Shown piece after piece: positions 52,193 through 61,943 of a stretch of 64,000 nt of DNA. Numbering within the stretch: position 1 is the first letter of the stretch; the number at the start of each line of letters is the position of its first letter. The DNA comes from CAVVAH01 sp963746175 (GTDB taxonomy: Bacteria; Actinomycetota; Actinomycetes; JACCUZ01). Below the pieces are notes generated by a model. That model did not search any database and was not told the DNA's origin. It worked only from the letters and a program-made list of their open reading frames with translations. A program made the position numbers and the translations under genes. Location of the stretch: NCBI GenBank assembly GCA_963746175.1, contig CAVVAH010000004.1, positions 806,001 to 870,000 on the forward strand, written 5' to 3'.

Positions 52193-54735
52193 GCGCCGTC
52201 ACCCGGTTGACGGTGCGCGGCCTGATGGCGCACAAGCGCCGGCTGCTGTCGACGTGCGTCGCCGTCCTGCTCGGCGTCGCGTTCATGTCCGGGTCGCTGG
52301 TCTTCACCGACACCATGCGGGCGGCCTTCTCCGGCGCCTTCCAGGACGAGGAGCGCAGCACCGACGTGCTGGTCCGCGGACCCGTCACCATCACGAACGA
52401 CGCGGGCGACCAGCGTCAGCCGGTGCCCGCCGCGCTGGCCGACCGGATCGCCGCCGTGGACGGCGTGGCCGCCGTGGCGCCGCGGGTCGAGGGGTTCGCC
52501 CAGGTGCTCGGCCGGGACGGCAAGCCGCTCGAGTCGCTGAACAACGGGGCCACACCGGCAGGTGCGGCCTGGACCTCCGACGAGGAGCTCAACCCGTTCG
52601 AGCTGGTCGCCGGGCACGCACCCCGGTCCGAGGACGAGGTCGTCGTGGACCGGTCCGTCGCCGACGCCGGCGACCTGTCCGTCGGCGACACCGCGTCGGT
52701 GCTCACCGGGTCGGCGCCGCAGCGGCTGACCGTCGTCGGGATCGCGACGTTCGACGGCCGGGACAACCGGGCTGGCAGCCGCACCGTGCTGTTCACCCCG
52801 ACGGCCGCCGACCGCCTGCTCGGCGCGGACGGCACGGCGGAGGCCATCGCGGTGCGCGGCGACGACGGCGTGACCCAGGCCGAGCTTGCCCGGCGCATCG
52901 CCGCGGCGATCCCGGCAGCGGACCAGGCGATCACCGGCAGCGCGCTGTCGGCCGAGAACGCCGACCGTGGCAACGCCGACCTCAACTTCTTCGGGCTGTT
53001 CATGACGGTCTTCGCCGTCGTCGCCCTCCTCGTCGGCGCCTTCATCATCAGCAACACGTTCACGATCCTGGTCGCGCAGCGGACCCGTGAGCTCGCGCTG
53101 CTGCGGGCGATCGGGGCCAGCGCCCGCCAGGTGCGCCGCTCGGTGCTGCTCGAGGCGCTCGTCGTCGGGACGCTCGCCTCCGCAGCGGGCGTCGGCGCCG
53201 GCATCGGCGTCGCCCAGGGGATCTCGGCGTTGTGGAAGGCGATCGGCGTCGCGATGCCGGAGGGACCGCTGGTCGTGACGACCCGCTCTCTGCTCGTGTC
53301 GTTCGTGATCGGGCTGGTCGTCACTGTCGTGTCCGCGCTGCTGCCGGCCCGGCGGGCGGCCCGGGTCGCTCCGGTCGCGGCCATGCGGTCGGTGGCTGTC
53401 GAGGCACGCCGGGTGTCGAAGAAGCGGGTCGTGACCGGCCTGGTCCTCGCCGCCGGCTCCGCCGCGGCCGTGGTGCTCGGCATCTCCGGCGGCCAGGTGC
53501 CACCGGTCATGCTCGGCGCGCTGGGCTCGTTGCTGGGCGTCGCGACGCTGGCGCCGGTCCTCGCCCGCCCGGTGATCCGGGTGCTCGGTGCACTGCTGCC
53601 GCGCGCCGTCGGCGTCCGCGGGCTGCTGGCCCGGGAGAACGCGGTGCGCAACCCGCGCCGTACGGCGGCCACCGCCTCGGCGCTGATGATCGGCGTCGCG
53701 CTGGTCGGCTCGATCACGGCCTTCGCGGCGTCGGGCACCCGCTCGGTGACGGCGTCCTTCGACAACGAGTACCGCGGCGACCTGGTCGTCGACACCGGCG
53801 CCTGGACCTACGGCGGCCTCAGCCCGGAGCTGGCCGACGCGCTGGCCGCGCGGCCCGAGGTCGCGGCGGTCGCGGGGCACCAGCTCACCCAGGCCCAGGT
53901 CGGCGACGGCGTCGGCGAGCTGTCCGGCTGGCCGTCGTCCGTCGGCCGGCTCTTCGACCTCGGCGTCACGGCCGGCTCGGTGTCGCACCTCGGAGCGGAC
54001 GGCATCGCCGTCGGCGACACGTACGCCGAGAAGCACCACCTCGCCGTGGGCGACACCGTTCCCGTCGTCACGGCATCCGGCGCGCACCGCGACCTGGTGG
54101 TCAAGGCACTCGTCGAGCACACCGACTGGGCCGGCCAGGTCTACGTCGACCGGGCGACGTACGCGTCGCTCGTGCCGGGTGCGCTGGACACCGCCGTGTT
54201 CGTCAAGGCGGCGCCGGGAGTCTCGGCCGAGCAGGTCCGGTCCGCGGTCGACGAGGTGGCGGCGCCGTACGCCAACGCCACCGTGCGCGACCGGGACGAG
54301 ATGCGGGCTGCGGTGGCCGCCTCGTTCCAGGCGGTGCTCGGCGTCGTCTACGCGTTGCTGGCCCTGGCGATCGTCATCGCACTGCTCGGCATCGCGAACA
54401 CCATCGCCCTGTCGGTCGTCGAGCGGACCCAGGAGCTGGGCCTGCTGCGGGCGGTCGGGATGGTGCGAGGGCACCTGCGCGGGATGGTCCGCTGGGAGGC
54501 GGCCCTGATCGCGGTGTTCGGGACGACGACCGGCCTCGCGGTCGGGCTGTTCCTCGGCTGGTCGATGGTCTTCGCCGTCAGGGCGTCCGGGATCGAGACC
54601 GCGGAGTTCGTCGTGCCGTACGCCCAGCTCGGCGTGATCGTCGCGGCCGCGGCCCTGGCCGGGGTGCTGGCCGCGCTGCTGCCGGCCCGGAAGGCGGCCC
54701 GACTCGACGTCCTCGAGGCGATCGCCACCACCTGA
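52189..54735 (+). CDS. FtsX-like ABC transporter permease
   Basis: An 848-residue permease with two FtsX units. The N-terminal helix (LLSTCVAVLLGVAFMSGSLVF) is followed by a large extracellular MacB-like core domain, then three helices around NTFTILVAQRTRELALLRAIGASARQVRRSVLLEALVV; a second extracellular part and the terminal helices around ALSVVERTQELGLLRAVGMVRGHLRGMVRWEA repeat this. The substrate is unknown. It is co-translated with its ATPase. The strong hairpin at 54748-54789 follows. Confidence 0.92.
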   Translation: MSAVTRLTVRGLMAHKRRLLSTCVAVLLGVAFMSGSLVFTDTMRAAFSGAFQDEERSTDVLVRGPVTITNDAGDQRQPVPAALADRIAAVDGVAAVAPRVEGFAQVLGRDGKPLESLNNGATPAGAAWTSDEELNPFELVAGHAPRSEDEVVVDRSVADAGDLSVGDTASVLTGSAPQRLTVVGIATFDGRDNRAGSRTVLFTPTAADRLLGADGTAEAIAVRGDDGVTQAELARRIAAAIPAADQAITGSALSAENADRGNADLNFFGLFMTVFAVVALLVGAFIISNTFTILVAQRTRELALLRAIGASARQVRRSVLLEALVVGTLASAAGVGAGIGVAQGISALWKAIGVAMPEGPLVVTTRSLLVSFVIGLVVTVVSALLPARRAARVAPVAAMRSVAVEARRVSKKRVVTGLVLAAGSAAAVVLGISGGQVPPVMLGALGSLLGVATLAPVLARPVIRVLGALLPRAVGVRGLLARENAVRNPRRTAATASALMIGVALVGSITAFAASGTRSVTASFDNEYRGDLVVDTGAWTYGGLSPELADALAARPEVAAVAGHQLTQAQVGDGVGELSGWPSSVGRLFDLGVTAGSVSHLGADGIAVGDTYAEKHHLAVGDTVPVVTASGAHRDLVVKALVEHTDWAGQVYVDRATYASLVPGALDTAVFVKAAPGVSAEQVRSAVDEVAAPYANATVRDRDEMRAAVAASFQAVLGVVYALLALAIVIALLGIANTIALSVVERTQELGLLRAVGMVRGHLRGMVRWEAALIAVFGTTTGLAVGLFLGWSMVFAVRASGIETAEFVVPYAQLGVIVAAAALAGVLAALLPARKAARLDVLEAIATT

Positions 54736-54747
54736 GCCACCGGGCTC

Positions 54748-54789
54748 CGGCGGGGCCGGTCCGGTGCTGCGACCGGGCCGGCTCCGCCG
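54748..54789 (+). terminator. 18-bp hairpin after the FtsX-like permease
   Basis: 54748-54765 pairs with 54772-54789 (two mismatched pairs) around a 6-nt loop, 13 bp past the permease stop. Very GC-rich; likely terminates the exporter operon before the subtilase promoter. Confidence 0.7.
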
Positions 54790-54872
54790 CGTCCAGGCGG
54801 GGGCTCCACCGGTCGGCAGACGTCGCTGACCAGGCGACCTAGCCCGATCGTGTGCTCTTCGTGTCCCTCGCG

Positions 54873-54901
54873 TGACATTCAGTGACAGGTCAAGAGATAG
54901 T
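54873..54901 (+). promoter_or_regulatory. promoter of the WAG-repeat subtilase
   Basis: TGACAT (54873-54878) and GATAGT (54896-54901) are separated by 17 bp, a good sigma-70-type match, 35 bp before the GTG. Unlike many genes here, this one has a leader and a ribosome site. Confidence 0.5.
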
Positions 54902-54936
54902 CACGGTCTCGCATGCTGGCTCGACCAAGGGGACCC

Positions 54937-56734
54937 GTGAAACCGCACCGACTCGACGCAGAGCTGCGCTGGCGCGCGGTCGCCGCCGCGGCGCTGACCG
55001 CCGCCGGCCTGGTCCTGGCTCCGTCCAGCCACGACGCGCTCGCCCTGGTCTCGGCCGACTCCCCCGAGCCCGCCGAGCACGCCGCCGCCGTCCGGGTCGT
55101 GGTGGAGTCCACCCCGACCGGCCTCGGGTCCGCGGCCGCCGCCGCGGAGCGGTTCGGCCGGGTGGTCGGGGTGCAGCACACGCTGGGCACGCTGGTCGCG
55201 GAGGTCCCGCCGGCCGCGGTCGCCGCCCTGCGCACCGAGCCCGGCGTCGCCCAGGTGACGCCCGACATGTCGGTGCGCCTGCAGTCCGGCGTCGGCCCCA
55301 CCGGGGCGGCCGGCGACATGACCAACGTGGCCCGGCTGACCGGCGCCACGACGTTCTGGCAGAACGGCTGGTCCGGCCAGGGCGTCGACGTCGCTCTGCT
55401 GGACTCCGGCGTGCTGCCGATCGAGGGCCTCATGACGCCGAACAAGCTGGTCATCGGACCTGACCTGTCCTTCGAGTCGCAGCTCGACAACATGCGGTCG
55501 CTGGACGCCTTCGGCCACGGCACCCACATGGCCGGGATCATCGCCGGCCGCGACGCCGGCACCAGCCCGTCGACGTACGCCTCGGACAACACGCACTTCC
55601 TCGGCATGGCGCCCGGTTCGCGGATCGTGAGCCTCAAGCTCGCCGACGCCCAGGGGAACACTGACGTCTCCCAGGTGATCGCGGCGATCGACTGGGTGGT
55701 CGCGCACGCCAAGGACCCCGGGATGAACATCCGGGTGCTCAACCTCAGCTTCGGCACCGACTCCAGCCAGGACTACCGGCTCGACCCGCTGGCACACGCC
55801 GCCGAGGTCGCCTGGAGCCGCGGCATCGTGGTCGTGGTGTCCGCCGGCAACGGCGACGGGACGACGACCGGGCTGGCCAACCCGGCGTACGACCCCGCCG
55901 TGCTCGCTGTGGGCGCCGTGAACACCCAGGGCACCCTGGACCGCTCGGACGACGTGGTGCCGGGGTTCTCCAAGAAGGGCTCGGCGATCGAGGGCAAGCG
56001 CGGACCCGACCTGGTCGCTCCCGGGTCGTCGATCGTGAGCCTGCGCGCACCCGGCTCGTTCGTGGACCTGGTCCACGGCGACAGCGGCGCGATGGGTCCC
56101 CGGTTCTTCCGCGGCAGCGGCACGTCGCAGTCGGCGGCGGTCGTCTCCGGCGCGGTGGCGCTGCTCCTCTCCCAGCGTCCGTACCTGACGCCGGACCAGG
56201 TGCGCGACGTGCTGCGTCGCTCGGCGCAGGACGTCCCGGGATCTGGCCCCAACGCCGAGGGTGCCGGGTCGCTCGATCTCACATCGGCGTACGTCACCGG
56301 GAGCCGCGCCGTCATGGCCGCCCGCGTCCACGCCGGAGGCGGCTCCCTGGACAGGGCCCGCGGCACCAAGAAGGTGAAGAAGAACAACGTCGTCCTCACC
56401 GGCGAGCGCGACATCTTCGGGACGCCGACCGACACCACCGACCTGGCCACGACCGAGACCCTCGGACTGGACAGCACCCCGTCCTGGACCGACGGACGGT
56501 GGCTGGGACCGGTCGCGCAGGGTGCCACGTGGGCCGGTGCGACGTGGGCGGGCGCGACCTGGGCCGGCCGGGACTGGAACGGCGCGACGTGGGCCGGCGC
56601 GACCTGGGCCGGCGCGACCTGGGCCGGCGCGACGCTGGGCCTCGGACGGCTGGGCGGGGGCGACCTGGGCGGGAGCCACCTGGGCCGACGCCGACTGGGC
56701 GAACGACCTCTGGTCGAGCGCGAGCTGGCGATGA
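54937..56734 (+). CDS. secreted S8 (subtilisin-like) serine protease with C-terminal WAG repeats; one-base frameshift near the end
   Basis: From GTG 54937 (AAGGGG 4-9 nt upstream) the protein has an export signal (RAVAAAALTAAGLVLAP), a propeptide and a subtilase domain: Asp in VALLDSGV near residue 150, His in HGTHMAGI near 193, Ser in GTSQSAAVVSG near 392. The tail has repeats of G-A-T-W-A-G (GATWAGATWAGATWAG...). At 56635 an extra C shifts the frame. In the neighbouring frame the repeats go on as WASDGWAGATWAGATW and end WSSASWR-stop at 56734, the usual end of this family, so this is the true terminus. The out-of-frame continuation to 56868 is not coding. Confidence 0.85.
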
Positions 56735-56935
56735 CGGGGCGGCGCGCGATGACCAGTACGAACGGGACGAACGGGGCACGACCGGCCGCACGCGCGGGGT
56801 CGGCGAACGGTGAGGCAACCTTGCACGGGACGGTGACCGGTGACGTCCCCGGGGCGACCTGGGTCTGAGGAGACCGCCGCACCGGAGGCGTCCGGGCGGC
56901 TAAGGCCGGAGCGGGAACGCTCCGATGCTCCAGCC
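56735..56935. other. 201-bp spacer before the GGDEF-EAL gene
   Basis: It holds the out-of-frame tail of the subtilase. GGAGCG-GGAA-CGCTCC (56908-56923) is a 6-bp hairpin just before the GGDEF-EAL start, overlapping a candidate -10 (GATGCT). No cyclic-di-GMP riboswitch-like pattern is seen. Confidence 0.4.
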
Positions 56936-59518
56936 ATGGGGACCGACACGCCCGTGCGTCCGTCGCGCCGCACGGCGCGGCCGACTCGTCGCGTCCTCGC
57001 CCTGGTCGCCGGCCTGGCGGCCCTGGGCGCTGCCCAGTGGTGGGCGCTGGTCGGGTCGCCGCCCGACGCCCCGCTCGGCTTGACCATCCCCTGGTGGCTG
57101 CTGGCCCTGATGTTCGCCGCCACCGAGATCTGGGTCTTCCACATCCAGGTCGGCCGGGAGGCTCAGAGCATCAGCATCAGCGAGATCCCGCTGATGCTCG
57201 CGCTGTTCTACTCGTTCCCCCAGGACCTGCTGGTGGCCCGGGTGGTCGGCTCGACGCTGGTGATGCTGCTGCACCGCCGCCAGACCCTGCTCAAGTCCGG
57301 CGTCAACGCAGCGCTGCTGTTCGCCGACACGACGCTCGCCCTCGTCGTCTTCCGGCTCGTCGGCGGCGGCTCGACCGCGGACGGGTGGCGCGAGTGGTCC
57401 GGCGGAGTGCTCGCGTGCGCCGTGGCGATGGCCCTGGACCTGGTCGTGCTCTCGGTGATCATCCGCTGGTACGACGGCAAGCCGCCGCTGTCCGGGCTGC
57501 GCAGCCTCGCGTCCGGCGTGAGCATCGCCGCCGCCGGCGCCGTGCTCGGCCTCATGCCGCTGCTCACGCTGCGCCTCGGCGCGCTGGCGGCCGTGCCGTT
57601 GGTGGCCTCCGGGGCGATGCTGATGGTCGGCTACCGGGCCTACGCCACGCTCGCCGACCGGCACACCAGCCTGGAGCGGCTGTTCCGGTTCAGCCGGGAG
57701 CTGTCCACGGCTCCGGCATCGGACGACGTGCTGCCCTCGGTCCTCGACCAGGCGCGCGACCTGCTCCGCGGCGAGGCCGCGGAGGTCCTGCTGTTCGGCG
57801 AGGACGGGCCGACCGGTTCGCGGTTCGACGGGACGTCGGTCGTGGCGCTGGCGCCGGCCGACGCCGAGGTCGCCGCCCGGCTGGCACGTGCCCTGCTCGA
57901 CGGCGCCGAGCCGGTCCTGGTGCGCGTCACCGACGGCCCCGGTGTGGCGTACCTGCAGGCCCGTGGTGCGGACGAGGCGGTCGTCGCGCCGCTGAGGTAC
58001 GACGGCCACACGGTCGGCGCGGTCGCGGTGCACGACCGGATGGGGGAGGTCCGCGGCTTCTCGACCAGCGACGTGCACCTGCTCCAGACGGTCGCGAACC
58101 ATGCGTCGGTGGCACTGCACAACGAGTCGCTGATCGGGCGGCTGCGCCACGACGCGCTGCACGACACCCTGACCGGGCTGCCGAACCGCAGCCGGATCAC
58201 GACGGAGGCCACCGCCGCGCTCGCGGACGCCCGCCACCGGCGCAGCAGCGTCGCCATGATGATCCTCGACCTGAACGGCTTCAAGACGGTCAACGACACC
58301 CTCGGGCACCACGTCGGGGACGAGCTGCTGAGACAGGTGGCCGACCGCTTCGAGCGCGCCCTGCCCGCCGACGTCACGGTCGCGCGGCTCGGCGGGGACG
58401 AGTTCGCCGTACTGGTCCCGGGCTGGAGCTCGATCTCCCCCGAGGCGGTCGCGCGGGAGCTGATGGCCACCCTGGAGCCGCACTTCACGGTCGACGAGGA
58501 ACGCCTGCACCTCTCCGGCTCGGTCGGGATCGCGCTCGCGCCCGAGCACGGCCGGACCGTCTCCGACCTGCTGAAGCGTGCCGACATCGCGATGTACGCC
58601 GCCAAGAACGGCGCCGACAGCTGTGTGCTCTACCGCCCGGACATCGACCTCAACGACCCGTCCCTGCTGTCGCTGATGGGTGAGCTGCGGGACGCCATCG
58701 ACAGCGGCGCCGTCGACATCGAGGTCGAGCCGGTCGTCAGCCTGGCGGACGGCCGGATCTCGTCCTGCGAGGCCCTGGTCCGCTGGCACCACCCCGTGCG
58801 CGGCACGCTGCGGCCCGGGCTGTTCCTGCCGCTTGCCGAACGGAACGGCCTGATCGTCCCGCTGACCAGCCTGGTGCTGGACCGCGCCGTCGCCGCCTGC
58901 GCGGCCTGGCGGGCCGGCGGCCTCGACATCGGCATCTCGGTGAACCTGTCGGCGCGGTCGCTGCTCGACGTCCTCCTGCCCTCCGTGGTCGCCGAGACGC
59001 TGCTGCGCCACGAGCTCCCCAGCGACCGGCTGACGCTGGAGATCACCGAGAGCATCGTGCTCAGCGACGCCGACCGGGCACTGGGCCTGCTCGGGGACCT
59101 GCGCGACCTCGGCGTACGGCTGTCCCTGGACGACTTCGGCACCGGCTACTCGTCGCTCACCCATCTCTCCGAGCTGCCGATCCAGCAGCTGAAGATCGAT
59201 CGCTCCTTCGTCAGCCAGGTGCACGAAGCGGGCCGGGACCGGGCGATCGTCGCCGCGGTCACCGACCTCGCGCTGAACCTCGACCTCGAGGTCGTGGCCG
59301 AGGGGATCGAGAACCTGGAGACCGCGACCGTGCTCGCCGACCTCGGCTGCCAGCTGGGCCAGGGCCACTACTTCGCGATGTCGATGGCCGCCGACCTGCT
59401 GCCGATCTGGGTGGCGACCCGTCCCGTGGACGGTGGACTCGGCGTCCCCTGGGACGTGCCGCCACCGGCCGCTCGTCCGCTCGCCACCGGCCGGGCGCTG
59501 GCCGACGTCGACAGCTGA
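56936..59518 (+). CDS. membrane-bound GGDEF-EAL protein (diguanylate cyclase/phosphodiesterase)
   Basis: An 860-residue protein: about seven N-terminal membrane helices, a GAF-like region (about 245-415), a GGDEF domain with an intact RLGGDEFAVL near 484, and an EAL domain with CEALVRW near 611, then VNLSARSL, LEITES, DDFGTGYSS, KIDRSFV and AEGIE. All metal and cyclic-di-GMP contact residues I can recognise are present, so both synthesis and breakdown of c-di-GMP may be possible. The signal sensed is unknown. ATG 56936 lies 6 nt after a GATGCT box; a start at 56840 is also possible. Confidence 0.9.
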   Translation: MGTDTPVRPSRRTARPTRRVLALVAGLAALGAAQWWALVGSPPDAPLGLTIPWWLLALMFAATEIWVFHIQVGREAQSISISEIPLMLALFYSFPQDLLVARVVGSTLVMLLHRRQTLLKSGVNAALLFADTTLALVVFRLVGGGSTADGWREWSGGVLACAVAMALDLVVLSVIIRWYDGKPPLSGLRSLASGVSIAAAGAVLGLMPLLTLRLGALAAVPLVASGAMLMVGYRAYATLADRHTSLERLFRFSRELSTAPASDDVLPSVLDQARDLLRGEAAEVLLFGEDGPTGSRFDGTSVVALAPADAEVAARLARALLDGAEPVLVRVTDGPGVAYLQARGADEAVVAPLRYDGHTVGAVAVHDRMGEVRGFSTSDVHLLQTVANHASVALHNESLIGRLRHDALHDTLTGLPNRSRITTEATAALADARHRRSSVAMMILDLNGFKTVNDTLGHHVGDELLRQVADRFERALPADVTVARLGGDEFAVLVPGWSSISPEAVARELMATLEPHFTVDEERLHLSGSVGIALAPEHGRTVSDLLKRADIAMYAAKNGADSCVLYRPDIDLNDPSLLSLMGELRDAIDSGAVDIEVEPVVSLADGRISSCEALVRWHHPVRGTLRPGLFLPLAERNGLIVPLTSLVLDRAVAACAAWRAGGLDIGISVNLSARSLLDVLLPSVVAETLLRHELPSDRLTLEITESIVLSDADRALGLLGDLRDLGVRLSLDDFGTGYSSLTHLSELPIQQLKIDRSFVSQVHEAGRDRAIVAAVTDLALNLDLEVVAEGIENLETATVLADLGCQLGQGHYFAMSMAADLLPIWVATRPVDGGLGVPWDVPPPAARPLATGRALADVDS

Positions 59519-59535
59519 CCCAGCGGACGCGCCCC

Positions 59536-61155
59536 TCAGGTCTGGGTGCGGTGGAAGTTCTGGAAGCTGCGGGAGGGAGTCGGGCCGCGCTGCCCCTGGT
59601 AGCGAGAACCCTGCGCACCCGAGCCGTACGGCGCCTCCGCCGCGCTCGTCAGCTTGAAGAAGCACAGCTGGCCGATCTTCATGCCCGGCCACAGCTTGAT
59701 GGGGAGGGTCGCGACGTTGGACAGCTCGAGGGTCACGTGCCCGGAGAACCCGGCGTCGATGAACCCCGCCGTCGAGTGCGTGAGCAGGCCGAGCCGCCCG
59801 AGTGAGCTGTTGTGGGTGGGGATGTAGCGCTCGCCGGCGAGGAACATGCCGTCGGCGGCGTCGACCTCGATGCATCGGACCGGCACCGACGGGATCGGAC
59901 GGACCGCGACGATGCCGCGGTGCGCGCGCTCCCGCTCATCGGTCTTGAGCCGGGCGAGCTTGCGGGCCAGCCGGAAGACGGGGATACGCGGGGTGAACTT
60001 CACCTGGAACGCCGGTCCGCAGTCGAAGCCGTTGAGCATCGCCCGCTTCTTCCGTGCCACCGGCCGGAGGCCGAGACTCGCGGCCAGCTCGGCCACCGCG
60101 TTGCTGAGCTCCTCGCGCATGTTGGTGAACTCGCACCGGCCATAGACATCGACGTAGCCGTCGGAGTCCATCAGGCCCTGCAGCAGCGCCAGCCGCTGCG
60201 GCGCGCTGGCGACCATGTAGTCCTCGGGCAGGTGCTTGTTGCCGAGCAGTCCCATGGCGCACAACGTGCTCGAGAGAGACCCGTCGGCGACGTGGCGACC
60301 AGCCGCATCGCGGGTGCGGCCGACCGCGCGCCGAGACAGCCCGCCGATCCGCCAGGCCAGCGGGCTCGAAGCCGGCCAGACCTGGTAGCCGGCCGCCTCG
60401 ATCTGCCGCAGCACCTCGCTGTCCGTCGGCGAGCAAGTGACCTCGGCCTTGGTCGACGTCCCGTCACCGAGCCAGACCCCGAGGACGTACGGATCGATCG
60501 GGAGGTCGCGGTGCGGGTAGTCGACCGGTGCGGTGAGAGCGACGTGGTGGTTGACCTCGCGACGAACCCGGAGGCTGGCGGCGATCTGCTCGGTGGTGCG
60601 GACCGAGATCCCGTGGCGGCCGTGCTCACGCTCGGCCTTGGACGTCGTGAGCCACTGGTGCGATCCGTCGGCCACGATCACCGAGTGGTCGGAGAACTCC
60701 ACCTCGTAGCAGGGCCGGTCGGTCATGATCCCGGTCGCGGCCACCACCCGGCGCGGCCGGCCGTCGGGCCCGAACACCTCGTCGCCCACGCGAAGCGCGC
60801 CCATCGTGGTCCAGCCCGACGGGGTGGGGATGGCGGTCGCGACGCCCAGAGCCTTTCCCTCGAGCCGGGCCGACACGTCGTCGGGGAGGGAGACGACCTC
60901 GTAGGTCGAGCCGAGGACGAACTCGCCCGGGTGCAGGATGAACGGCTCGTCGCCGTCTGGCTCGACCAGCCGGGTCAGCTCCGCCTGCTCCACCGCGGGG
61001 TCGATGTGCGGGTAGCGGTGGTTCTCGAAGACCCGGAAGTAGCGGTCGATGCGGACATCGACGCTGGACGGCTGGACCATCTCCGGCTCGAACGGGTCGA
61101 GCCCGACCCGGCCGGAGGCGATGGCGGCGCGGATGTCCTTGTCCGAGAGCAGCAC
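59536..61155 (-). CDS. dcd: dCTP deaminase interrupted by an intein
   Basis: A 539-codon gene encoding Dcd extein halves of 101 and 90 residues around a 348-residue intein. The N-extein begins MLLSDKDIRAAIASG and the C-extein reads SSLGRLGLLTHSTAGFIDAGFSG, with GFSGHVTLELSN carrying the catalytic Glu. After splicing the protein has 191 residues, the normal length for actinobacterial bifunctional Dcd, which turns dCTP into dUMP. The insertion falls inside the active-site motif GK/SSLGR. A GTG start is used 6 nt after a TAGGGT box. The tRNA-Gly gene is just upstream on the opposite strand. Confidence 0.94.
   Translation of the reverse strand: MLLSDKDIRAAIASGRVGLDPFEPEMVQPSSVDVRIDRYFRVFENHRYPHIDPAVEQAELTRLVEPDGDEPFILHPGEFVLGSTYEVVSLPDDVSARLEGKALGVATAIPTPSGWTTMGALRVGDEVFGPDGRPRRVVAATGIMTDRPCYEVEFSDHSVIVADGSHQWLTTSKAEREHGRHGISVRTTEQIAASLRVRREVNHHVALTAPVDYPHRDLPIDPYVLGVWLGDGTSTKAEVTCSPTDSEVLRQIEAAGYQVWPASSPLAWRIGGLSRRAVGRTRDAAGRHVADGSLSSTLCAMGLLGNKHLPEDYMVASAPQRLALLQGLMDSDGYVDVYGRCEFTNMREELSNAVAELAASLGLRPVARKKRAMLNGFDCGPAFQVKFTPRIPVFRLARKLARLKTDERERAHRGIVAVRPIPSVPVRCIEVDAADGMFLAGERYIPTHNSSLGRLGLLTHSTAGFIDAGFSGHVTLELSNVATLPIKLWPGMKIGQLCFFKLTSAAEAPYGSGAQGSRYQGQRGPTPSRSFQNFHRTQT
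59809..60852 (-). mobile_element. LAGLIDADG-type intein in Dcd, class-3-like with Ala at position 1
   Basis: Residues 102-449 of the precursor. It begins ALGVATAIPTPSGW and ends IPTHN, followed by Ser of the C-extein. The first residue is Ala, so the ordinary first acyl shift is impossible. The class 3 WCT set is present: Trp in GSHQW (intein residue 67), Cys in VRCIEVD (residue 327) and Thr in PTHN (residue 346). Two LAGLIDADG-endonuclease helices are seen, LGVWLGDG and LLQGLMDSDG, so a homing endonuclease is present and looks intact. Confidence 0.85.
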
Positions 61156-61198
61156 AGGGCGACCCTAGCGGCGCCCCTGGACCCAACTCGGCTGGGCG

Positions 61199-61943
61199 CT
61201 AACATGTCCCAGTTCCACCGCGGGTGTAGTTCAATGGCAGAACATCAGCTTCCCAAGCTGACAGTGCGAGTTCGATTCTCGTCACCCGCTCCACGAGTCT
61301 CCTCAGGTCAGGCCTACTCGCCCGATCCGCCACTTTCGCGACGGCTCTCAGATCGCCTCCGTGCAATCTGCGTGCGATCCCACGACCGACGTGCCGGACG
61401 GTCCGCCTCGCCAGGTCCGCCTCGCTGACCCGGGTCCGCGGGCAGGAGCGGAGCGAGTCGCTCAGCGAGTCGTCGATGTGACGATCCGCGTCCCTGCTCG
61501 CGTGCTGGTAGATCAAGGCGGCGCGCACGCTGCCGTGGCCCATCCGCACCATCAGGTCACGCAACGTGGCCCCGGGCGTCTGGGCGGCCAGGTGATCGCC
61601 CGTGTGACGCACATCGTGGAAGTGCAGGCCAGCCAGACCCATCGGCTGCACTGCCTCGGACCACGGACCAGCTTGTTGAAGTAGTGGCTGGCCGGCAGTC
61701 CCGCTGAAGATCCAGGCCTGGCCGCCTACGTCGACATGCGTGTCCAGGTGGGCTCGGAGCTGCTCCGCGACGGGCGCGGGCAGCAGGGCGGTCCGGAGCC
61801 CGGCGGCGGACTTCGGCGGGAGCCCAGGGCGCGATATCGAGGACCGGCCTTCCGCCGCATGCGCGACGCTGCTTCGTACGACGGAATCACGCCTGCGCGA
61901 GTCATCGGACGCCGAAGGTGGATCATCGATTGAGTATCCGCGC
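61199..61943 (-). pseudogene. tyrosine recombinase (phage/ICE integrase) remnant
   Basis: The C-terminal part of a tyrosine recombinase. Without a start codon the frame reads GLPPKSAAGLRTALLPAP, VGGQAWIFSG, HFHDVRHTGDHLAAQ, MVRMGHGS and ALIYQHASRD, giving the H-x-x-R, G-H and nucleophile Tyr of the catalytic core. The N-terminal half is gone: a stop lies upstream of about 61943 and no start is present. The frame runs on through the antisense of the tRNA-Gly gene, an arrangement typical of an element integrated at a tRNA 3' end. Not functional as it stands. Confidence 0.75.
61220..61293 (+). tRNA. tRNA-Gly (anticodon CCC), with encoded CCA
   Basis: Cloverleaf fits: acceptor GCGGGTG with CACCCGC, D arm GTTC/GAAC, anticodon stem TCAGC/GCTGA with loop TTCCCAA (anticodon CCC, reading GGG), T arm GCGAG/CTCGT with loop TTCGATT. 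The mature part is 61220-61290, discriminator T, followed by CCA at 61291-61293. The integrase remnant lies directly downstream, so the 3' end may be an attachment site. The neighbour dcd is on the opposite strand. Confidence 0.92.

Noticed and set aside
56869..56935. A c-di-GMP riboswitch before the GGDEF-EAL gene
   Set aside because: Only a 6-bp hairpin is present; no GEMM core pattern could be found.
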